From positions 372,001 through 436,000 of the forward strand of contig QYRS01000017.1 in the NCBI GenBank assembly GCA_006503535.1: 64,000 nucleotides of DNA, in the 5' to 3' direction. A program made the translations under genes and the position numbers. Shown here in pieces: positions 57,626 through 64,000 of the stretch; the first letter of the stretch is position 1, and each line of letters opens with the position of its first letter. This DNA is from Arthrinium phaeospermum (lineage: Eukaryota; Ascomycota; Sordariomycetes; Amphisphaeriales; Apiosporaceae). The notes below the pieces were generated by a model. The model saw only the letters and a program-made list of their open reading frames with translations, searched no databases and was not told the DNA's origin.

Positions 57626-57698
57626 ACACCCCTGGTGATTCGAACCCTAGTCTCTACGAATTTCCATATCACAGCGTATCGCCATCATAACAACGTGT
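57626..57698 (-). pseudogene. tRNA-like pseudogene, second family, copy 2
   Basis: Aligns along its length with the copy at 57224-57297: ACAC start, GGCGATACGC against GGTAGTACGC, AGAGACTAGGGTTCGAATC against GGAGACTGGGGTTCGAATC, and a GGGGTGT end. The D-stem and anticodon arm no longer pair properly. Further short similarity lies in the flanks. Not a working tRNA by eye. Confidence 0.42.
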
Positions 57699-58021
57699 CT
57701 TGAGCGCCTCTTCCATGATATATTCCTAATGATTCCTAACTATTCTTATATGCCTGATTTGCTTTCGGGTTCAGTCGTGCTACCCGCCAATGGCTTTACA
57801 ACCTACATAGTCGACAGATAAAACTAGTGGTAGCAGAGTATGGAAGGGATGTTGTCTGGAATAGGAGCCGATCGTAACTAGAATCCATCGAAAGCAATGG
57901 GCTGAACTCGTTGGAAATCTAGTCACACTGGATCATTGCAGCGACCTCGGAAGGTGAAATACATATCTACAACGCCACCTCTCTCGTCCAGGACCTTTTG
58001 CCAGTTTCTGCAATCCCTTTA

Positions 58022-58945
58022 TTATGCCAGCATCTGCCTCAAGCTCTGCATCACCTCATCCGCCTTGGTGTACGGCAGATCGATGTGCGCATGCTCCGGA
58101 CTCAGCCGCAGCTCGGCCCCCGGCATGAGCGCCGCCGCCTTCTTGGCCATATGCACCGGCACATTCTGATCCAACTCCCCGTGCCACATGACCACCTTTC
58201 CCGGCTCAATCTTGACGTCCTCCAGCTTGAACCCGAAATCACCGCCGAGCACCAACCCGTCCCACGCAGGCCCCAGCCCGCCACTGGTCATGGCCCCACG
58301 CGTCCCCGCCACCAGCGCGGCCCGCACGTCCTCCCGCTCCAGCATGGCCCGGTCCCGCGCCGGCTTGTTCCGGAGCACGTCGACGAGCGCCAGCTCGAGC
58401 CTCTCGGGACGCTCCCAGTCCCTCGAAACCCCGCCCAGCATGGCGTCCAGGACCCAGCCGCAGAGCGTGGGCGTCCAGGGGCACAGCGTCAGCAGCGCGC
58501 GGGTCTGGAGCAGCATCCCCCCGCAGCCGAGGGCGGTGGGGTACAGGGCGCAGACCAGGGCGGCGCCGACGCAGCGATCTCTGGGCAAACGGTGCCAGCA
58601 GGCCAGGGCGTAGGGCCCGCCGCCCGAGACGCCCAGGGCGGCAAACCGATGAATGGCCAGGTGGTCGGCGAGGGCGAGCAGGTCCGCCGGCCAGTCGAGC
58701 AGGGCGCGGCCCGGCTGGAAGGTCGAGGCGCCCATGCCCGGGCGCTCGACCGAGACGAGCCGGAGGCCCTGGGCGCGCGCGGCGGCGTCGAGGCCGAAGG
58801 CTTCGCCTTGGGAGCCGGGGAAGCCGTGGTGGTAGAAGGCCGCCGGGGCGGACGGGTCGTCGGACCGGCCGTAGATGGCGTAGCCTAGGGTCCGGCCGGT
58901 GGGGAGGACGAAGGCGGAGGTGGGTTGCACCTGAGGGGGAGCCAT
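58022..58945 (-). CDS. Alpha/beta hydrolase
   Basis: Single-exon, 307 aa from the ATG at 58945; a longer upstream frame begins with GTG and has no upstream ATG. The fold starts with FVLPTGRTLGYAIYGRSDDP, the oxyanion region HHGFPGS, and the nucleophile elbow GVSGGGP with Ser. A late Asp in WHGELDQNVPVH and His in SPEHAHIDLP complete a catalytic triad. It resembles fungal proline iminopeptidase/epoxide-hydrolase-like hydrolases of unknown substrate. No signal peptide or membrane segment is seen, so cytosolic. It is 13 kb from the polyketide cluster and separated by housekeeping genes, so a role in chain release is possible but unsupported. Confidence 0.85.
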   Translation of the reverse strand: MAPPQVQPTSAFVLPTGRTLGYAIYGRSDDPSAPAAFYHHGFPGSQGEAFGLDAAARAQGLRLVSVERPGMGASTFQPGRALLDWPADLLALADHLAIHRFAALGVSGGGPYALACWHRLPRDRCVGAALVCALYPTALGCGGMLLQTRALLTLCPWTPTLCGWVLDAMLGGVSRDWERPERLELALVDVLRNKPARDRAMLEREDVRAALVAGTRGAMTSGGLGPAWDGLVLGGDFGFKLEDVKIEPGKVVMWHGELDQNVPVHMAKKAAALMPGAELRLSPEHAHIDLPYTKADEVMQSLRQMLA

Positions 58946-59218
58946 GTTTTGATTGGAATTCAACCCTTTAGGACCTGTGCGGGTGGGGTCTAGATTGAAT
59001 GGTATATCTGTAAGTAGATGTGGATGGAAGAAGTGGTGTTGGAGAATGCGGGATCCCCATGGTTCCACGGTGGTGAGACAGGATTATAGCTGCAAACGCC
59101 ACATTCCACTTTAGTTGGTTGGTAGATGATCGACAGGGGGGCTCACGTACATTTGCTTACTTTGATCACTTCTGCAATGTTTTACGGGAGACCAAGCCGC
59201 CTTGGCGCATCCTAGTGC
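58946..59218. other. Promoter of the hydrolase
   Basis: 5' flank of the hydrolase and 3' flank of the ankyrin gene, both on the minus strand. No motif recognised. Confidence 0.4.
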
Positions 59219-60413
59219 TCAATAGATTGTACTAGCGTATCTATCACCTCGAATCACATCCATCCTATCACAGATCGGCGGCCGCCGCGAGGATCCAACA
59301 GCTATTCGCAACTCTTCTGCTCTATAGAGTATTTCCAACACCTGCGGTGGCGGATTCAAGACCTTCTTCAAAGACTCCAGGAGAAGGTGGAAAGACTGGT
59401 CGCACGGCATGCTGAAGAGGAGCAGGGCGCACTTGTCCTTCAGGCGGGCCATTTCACGGCCGCTGAGACCCCCACGCTGGTTGGCGCATTTCCGGAGAAG
59501 AGTCTCAATCAGCACGGCGCCATTATTGGTCCCGCTGACTCGGGTAGTAATCAGGGTCAGGGGGTCGGCTCCGTATACCAGCAGCAGTTGGAGAGCTTCC
59601 AGGGGCGCGTTGGACGACCTTAAGACCAGACAAAGAATTGTATTAGTCCATCGATCTCGTCTTGCGGACAAGTTGGAAGCTGTATCAGCTTATGCAGGGG
59701 AAAAGGAGCAATACTTACATGACTTGTGCAAGGGGTGTCAGAGTCGTCGTGGACGAACTGGCCTCAAGCGTCTGCTGATTAGCCGAGGCGCCGCAATCCA
59801 GGAGCCTTTTCAACACTCGTACGGCGCCTTTGGCCCTATCGGGGCTCTGGGCTTGAAGCACGGCGAAGTGGATGGGGAACCATCTAGAAGGCTGAAAGAA
59901 CATATTGTTGTTATCGTCGTCAAAGCCTCCCTCGGGCAGGTTGACGTTGACCCCGCTCACGATGAGATACTCGGCTACGTCGAAGCGGCCCCAAGCCAGG
60001 GCCAGGATGAGCGGGGTGGGCCTGCACAGGACGACCGAGGCGGTAGTTGCAGCAGTTTTGCCACCAAACGAGCTGTCTTGCGAGACATCGAGGTACTGAT
60101 TGAGGGAGCTTTTGAAGCGGAGGCAGTTCCTCAGGGAGTAGAATGTTCCACGGGTGCAAGCCCAGTGAATGGCGCGGTGAGTATGCTGTCGGTACAGAGT
60201 TCCGATAGCCTCATCCGACAGACTTTTGCATGTCTGCGCTAGGTTGAGCACGTCTTGGGGACGGAGATAGTTGCAGATCATATCCAAGATGAGTCCATGG
60301 GAGGCCTGACGCATTGGAGATGCGGGGGTGGTGATGGTTGTTGGTTGATGTTGTTTTGGGAGAGGTCCACCAACGATTACGCAACCTCGCATTGGAGTAA
60401 GCTGCTGATACAT
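59219..60413 (-). CDS. Ankyrin-repeat protein with F-box-like N-terminus
   Basis: Two exons, 60413-59719 and 59618-59219, total 1095 nt, 364 aa. After a low-complexity start, LILDMICNYLRPQDVLNLAQ looks like an F-box (hydrophobic pattern with LxxxDxLNLxxTCKxL), which would link it to SCF ubiquitin ligases. Ankyrin-type helices follow: TPLILALAWGRFDVAEYLIV with SGVNVN, FPIHFAVLQAQ, then APLEALQLLLVYGADPLTL across the splice junction. The C-terminus is unrecognised. The intron is 100 nt with GTAAGT donor and TTAAG acceptor. Such single F-box/ankyrin proteins are numerous and variable in filamentous fungi; the target is unknown. Confidence 0.8.
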
Positions 60414-61824
60414 CGTGACTATCGTGGCTCTGCGCACACAAGTGTAAGAGTTAATGAGAATGTATCGATAAAGAAAGGGGCAGCAAGTGAGGCGAAGGGT
60501 GTGCGTAGAGTAGAATTGGTTTGGGACGAGCTCAGGGGTAAACAAGTTGAAGGGCAGGTCGTCTGTTTTTCACGTATAAACCGATGCACGAAAGTATTTC
60601 GGGGTTTTCGGGAAACGGTTTGGTACGAGATGGGGCTTTAGGAGGAAGCCATTGAAATATAAATAGTGCAGACGACCGTGAGTGAATATATCCTTCACAA
60701 ACAGCTTGTCCCGGTCAACACGTGGTCTTGCTGGAATGACTGCAGGGGCGGCAGAGGAAACAACAACTTCTCAATTCTACCGAAACATCACGAAGCCAAT
60801 GGAGCGGCTGTGTCTTACTTTTGAAGTGCCGCGCAGTTCTTGGATGGAAAGACCAACTTGAGTGAGCTGTTGTTGGCCAAGTTGTCCGAATGAGCCAGCC
60901 ACAGCACAGAATGACTAGACCACATAATCCAACAACGATATTTGAGGTTTGGTGTGTCAGATTTTGAGTCAAGCCGGCTTTCTTTGTTGTGAAGTCATTG
61001 GAGACCAGTTTGGATACGTAATATCACCCAGAGCCAGATATTAAGCCTACTCACGTACCAACGAGCTGCTACCTAATGTCAACGAGTAGAAACTGTCGAA
61101 CTTGGCCAAACTACACAAACATTGAAGGCGAAAACCCGAAACTTCCTAACAATATACTGAGCGGCTTACAAAACCAGAAAGAGGTCCAGTGGGCATGGTC
61201 CCTTATGGGATTGGCAAAGTAACAGTGTTTGTTTGGGGGCTTCGGCAAAGAACTACATCGAAGTTGGCATTGCTGGAAGAATTCATCATAATTAAGTATA
61301 CTTCCGAAGCAGACATGAATTGGCATCAAACTGTACAGCCTTTAAAGATATGATGCGAGCGCGTGCTCGAAGTGTCTCGGAGCTATCAGGCCGGTTGGGC
61401 CCCACCACCCACCAGGCATGAATCGAAACCGGAGCAGAGCATTTGCTTGCGCTGCATTTGACATACGATTCTCCCTTCCAGTCTGAATTGGTATGCGCAT
61501 AAGAGTCACGAATAACAACTCTACACATAGTTCAATATTTATCATTACTCAATGCATTCATCTTTCCGCTTAGCCGGTTGCGAAGTTGAATGCCGTGACT
61601 ACTACTGTGTGGAAGCTTACCCTGAAGCGAAGCGTAGGCCACCCATGTGACAGTGCCCAATCCCAATGCACTCAATCATGGGGGACCACCGCAAATCGTG
61701 GAGTGCTGACGATAGAGACTGCATTAGCAAACAATTATCTCAATCACTTGGGTAGTCCTGATTCAATCATCACTTCCTGCAAGTAAGTCGCCATCAATCA
61801 TCTCGATGATTCGGTTGGTGACGA
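60414..61824. other. Spacer, no supported gene
   Basis: Promoter of the ankyrin gene, then AT-rich sequence. Short open frames lack motifs. No RNA gene is seen until the tRNA at 61825. Confidence 0.5.
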
Positions 61825-61896
61825 GGACCGGTGGCGCAGCGGTAGCGCGTCTGATTCCAGTCCAGAAGGTCATCCGTTCAAATCGGGTCCGGTTCA
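61825..61896 (+). tRNA. tRNA-Trp (CCA)
   Basis: 72 nt. Acceptor GGACCGG/CCGGTTC pairs fully (one G-T), with discriminator A. D-stem GCGC/GCGC is perfect; the loop TTCCAGT carries anticodon CCA with U33; T-arm ATCCG-TTCAAAT-CGGGT. Only the innermost anticodon-stem pair (A31-C39) is mismatched. There is no intron. A TTTT run at 61900-61903 and TTTTT at 61909 serve as Pol III terminators. The mismatch leaves some doubt whether it is fully active. Confidence 0.82.
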
Positions 61897-62308
61897 AATC
61901 TTTTGCACTTTTTCTATAGTGAGCTGTTATGAGTCAGTTTCTTTTTGTTTTGTGGACGAGGCGGGGAAACAAACGATGTTACTCCGTAACAATTGAGTCG
62001 CATAGGCACCACCGGCGCTCAAATCTACAAGATGGAAGGACCCCTGATGTTAGTCAAATGCTTGCAACATGGTCCTGCGAAAGTAAAGCACTTCATCTTT
62101 ATATTCAAAGCTCTGTAGACTCATGGTCGAACTCGCAGATGTGGGTATGTACTGTTATTTCCCTTTGGCGTACGACTATATACGTTTCCACCAAGCCGTT
62201 CCCTTGCAGATTTAGGAGGCTCGTGTTTTACATCCAATGACAGTTTGAAACATTTGGGAGAGCGTCACCGCCTGGAAGTCAAGATCCCATCCATCCACCC
62301 CCTTCTCT
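61897..62308. other. Spacer
   Basis: Holds the T-run terminators of the tRNA and the 3' flank of the esterase gene. Nothing else seen. Confidence 0.5.
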
Positions 62309-63493
62309 CTAAGTGAGGGTAGGTGGAGTCCACTCAACCCAATCGGCCATGTTGACGTTGGGGCCCTTCTCCAGGTTGCTGGGCGGCGTGCCCGTGCCCA
62401 GCAGGTACTTGTTGATGTAGGCGTCGAGGTTGGTGCGCGAGGCGGCGGGGAACTGGCAGTGCCCGTGGCCGCCGGTGAGGTCGAAGCCCATGGCCTCGGG
62501 CGCGCCGAGGGCCTGGTAGATGAGGCGCCCGGCGCGCATGCAGGCGGTGGTGCTGACGGGGCCCAGCCAGTCGATGTCGTTCTCCATGACGAAGAGCCCG
62601 CGCGGCGCCACGAGCCCGGCCAGCAGGTGGTGGTCCTCGGGGATGGAGGAAGTGCGGCTGGTGTGCTGGTTGAAGCGGGGGCTGAACCAGACGTTCTCGC
62701 CCACGATCTGCGACGCCGTCTGGATGTTGGCCCCCTTTTGCTTCTGCGCGTCCGAGACGCGCCAGCAGGCGGCGCCGCCCGACCCGGACTCTTGGGGGAG
62801 GGTCAGGGCGATGCGCTCGTTGAGGGCGCCGACCACGAAGGCGCCCTTGCCGTTGCGCGAGCAGCCCGTCACGCCCAGCTTGGCCGGGTCGATGCCCGTC
62901 TTGGCCGCGCCCAGCTGCTCCAGCCCGTCGATCAGCCGGCCCACGCCCCAGGCCCACGCCGTCAGCGCGCCCGCCGAGTGCGACTTGCCGAACAGGTTGT
63001 AGAAGGTGCCGACGCCGCGCGAGTTGCCGCCGTTCTGCTGCGCGAAGGCGTCGTTGCCGAAGGTGACGGTGCCGACGGTGCCCGGGATCGGCAGGCTGGA
63101 CCCGCCAATCGTAATAATGGCAGGGCCGTTGCCGCCGCTGGGCTTCTTGATGTTGGAGTTGAGGGTCGCCGTGTTGGAGCCCACGGTGATCTTGACGCTC
63201 ATCGTGTTGCCCGACAGCGTCGCCTCCACCTTGTCCGGCGGCGGCGGCAGGTCGCCCAGCTCGTACTGCTGCATGATCTTGCTGATCTCCTGCTGGCGGC
63301 ACGCCCAGTCCGCTTTGGAGGCCACCTTGGTCCCGCTCGCGAAGGTGAAGGGGTCCGGTAGCTTGGCTACGTTGACGGCCGGTACGTCGCCCGTCGCGGG
63401 GCATTCGGCGGCCTGGCGCTTGAACAGCTCGGCGGCGGGGAGGGCGAGGGTGGTGCCCAGCAGGGCGGCGGTCACCAGGAGGTTGCGGGCCAT
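62309..63493 (-). CDS. 4-O-methyl-glucuronoyl methylesterase (CE15), secreted
   Basis: Single-exon, 394 aa. It cleaves the ester between 4-O-methyl-glucuronic acid of xylan and lignin alcohols outside the cell. A signal peptide (MARNLLVTAALLGTTLALPA) is followed by a dibasic KR site at 25-26. The CE15 signatures are clear: the nucleophile in GCSRNGKGAF (Ser212), an acid in LPQESGSGG (Glu235), and His345 in GGHGHCQFP. This numbering is one residue off the well-studied thermophilic Chaetomiaceae enzyme as I recall it. There is no carbohydrate-binding module; the catalytic domain fills the whole length. Cys pairs (31, 65, 211, 243, 318, 346) would allow three disulfides. Confidence 0.95.
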   Translation of the reverse strand: MARNLLVTAALLGTTLALPAAELFKRQAAECPATGDVPAVNVAKLPDPFTFASGTKVASKADWACRQQEISKIMQQYELGDLPPPPDKVEATLSGNTMSVKITVGSNTATLNSNIKKPSGGNGPAIITIGGSSLPIPGTVGTVTFGNDAFAQQNGGNSRGVGTFYNLFGKSHSAGALTAWAWGVGRLIDGLEQLGAAKTGIDPAKLGVTGCSRNGKGAFVVGALNERIALTLPQESGSGGAACWRVSDAQKQKGANIQTASQIVGENVWFSPRFNQHTSRTSSIPEDHHLLAGLVAPRGLFVMENDIDWLGPVSTTACMRAGRLIYQALGAPEAMGFDLTGGHGHCQFPAASRTNLDAYINKYLLGTGTPPSNLEKGPNVNMADWVEWTPPTLT

Positions 63494-64000
63494 TGTTGCA
63501 GAGATGTCACGTCGATCTTAGTCGGTAAGGGTGAATGGGGGCTTGTCCCTGTTTCGTGTGCTAAAAGTAGAGGACTGGGGATTCACTGTTGAATATATAT
63601 ACATCGGTTGTTTTTCGCCCCGCAGGTACGCGGGCTCACTACAAATTCCGGTAGTCAATATGAATCTTCTCCGCTGACTTGGCTTCCGAAAAGGGAGTGC
63701 TGCTCGTTGCCAATATTCCCGCCTCTATGCCTCTTCTGAGCCGGGCTTCTGGACTCTGTTTAGCTGCTGCATTGCCCCTCCTCTCAAAGCTCGTACCAGA
63801 ACATGCGTTTCTCTGGGAGGCAAGCTCCCCTTATTGATTAATTTGCTTGGCGCTTGGTAGGGTAGCATTTCCTCTCGGCTAGCTATGCATGTTTGACAAG
63901 ATGTGGGGAGAACTGGCTAATAAGACGGATAATACGATGCGTGGGGCCTGGCCACGTTATTAATAGTGAGCAGATCGCCTGCATATGATTCGATCGGCTC
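63494..64000 (-). promoter_or_regulatory. CE15 promoter with candidate XlnR and CreA sites
   Basis: TATATATA at 63594-63601, about 100 nt before the ATG, is a good TATA candidate. GGCTAA at 63915-63920 matches the core of xylanase-regulator (XlnR/Xyr1) sites. GTGGGG at 63903 and 63941, and GCGGGG on the minus strand near 63618, match the CreA motif SYGGRG. These short motifs also occur by chance; regulation by xylan and glucose repression is inference from the gene's role. Confidence 0.35.

Larger units (their letters stand above)
56969..58021. other. Spacer holding two tRNA-like copies
   Basis: AT-rich prp17 3' flank, then the two tRNA-like sequences. The rest shows no gene. Ends in the 3' flank of the hydrolase gene. 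Confidence 0.5.

Noticed and set aside
62459..63361. 300-codon plus-strand open frame and a 356-codon alternative minus frame in the same place
   Set aside because: Both are shadows of the CE15 esterase, which has signal peptide and catalytic triad in its own frame.
1..64000. CRISPR arrays, operon promoters, ribosome binding sites
   Set aside because: The sequence is a fungal nuclear genome. No array of regularly spaced repeats was seen and bacterial expression signals do not apply.

Overview
This window comes from a filamentous ascomycete, most likely in Sordariales/Chaetomiaceae. The evidence is short GT-AG introns in most genes, GC-rich coding exons separated by AT-richer spacers, ascomycete housekeeping genes (kynurenine 3-monooxygenase, Erv14/cornichon, Prp17, type-1 methionine aminopeptidase), a HET-domain gene, and a secreted CE15 glucuronoyl esterase typical of lignocellulose-degrading Chaetomiaceae. 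The family-level placement is an inference; no marker gene fixes the species.

Left part (0-26 kb): a mitochondrial sulfite oxidase (minus), a small MYND zinc-finger gene, and a very large multi-exon gene (minus, 9.2-14.4 kb) encoding zinc finger, P-loop GTPase, RING finger and patatin phospholipase in one chain. These are followed by a small signal-peptide/membrane protein and a HET-domain gene whose reading frame needs a GC-AG intron. From 19 to 26 kb the sequence is gene-poor and decayed. It holds a broken aminoglycoside-phosphotransferase-like gene, a GDP-mannose transporter pseudogene carrying a 14-bp tandem repeat, an unrecognised remnant, a small membrane protein, and a retropepsin-like fragment.

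Middle part (26.9-44.9 kb): a compact secondary-metabolite cluster. It contains a complete highly reducing polyketide synthase (KS-AT-DH-cMT-ER-KR-ACP, 2628 aa from six exons), two cytochrome P450s, two short-chain dehydrogenases and an O-methyltransferase. Two divergent gene pairs share promoters (PKS/P450-1 and SDR1/SDR2). All genes look intact, so the expected product is a methyl-branched, highly reduced polyketide that is then oxidised by the P450s, redox-adjusted by the SDRs and O-methylated. No transcription factor, transporter or chain-release enzyme is seen inside the cluster. Next to it (45.5-47.2 kb) is a caspase-like protein whose catalytic His and Cys positions appear to be lost.

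Right part (47.5-64 kb): mostly housekeeping genes: bna4 (minus), map1, erv14 and prp17 (plus). These are followed by an alpha/beta hydrolase, an ankyrin-repeat protein, a tRNA-Trp and the CE15 esterase. tRNA-like sequences with damaged anticodon arms occur at 6.1, 6.4, 8.0, 57.2 and 57.6 kb, in two families. Exon joins given below were worked out by hand from splice sites and frame; totals divisible by three support the models for which lengths are given.
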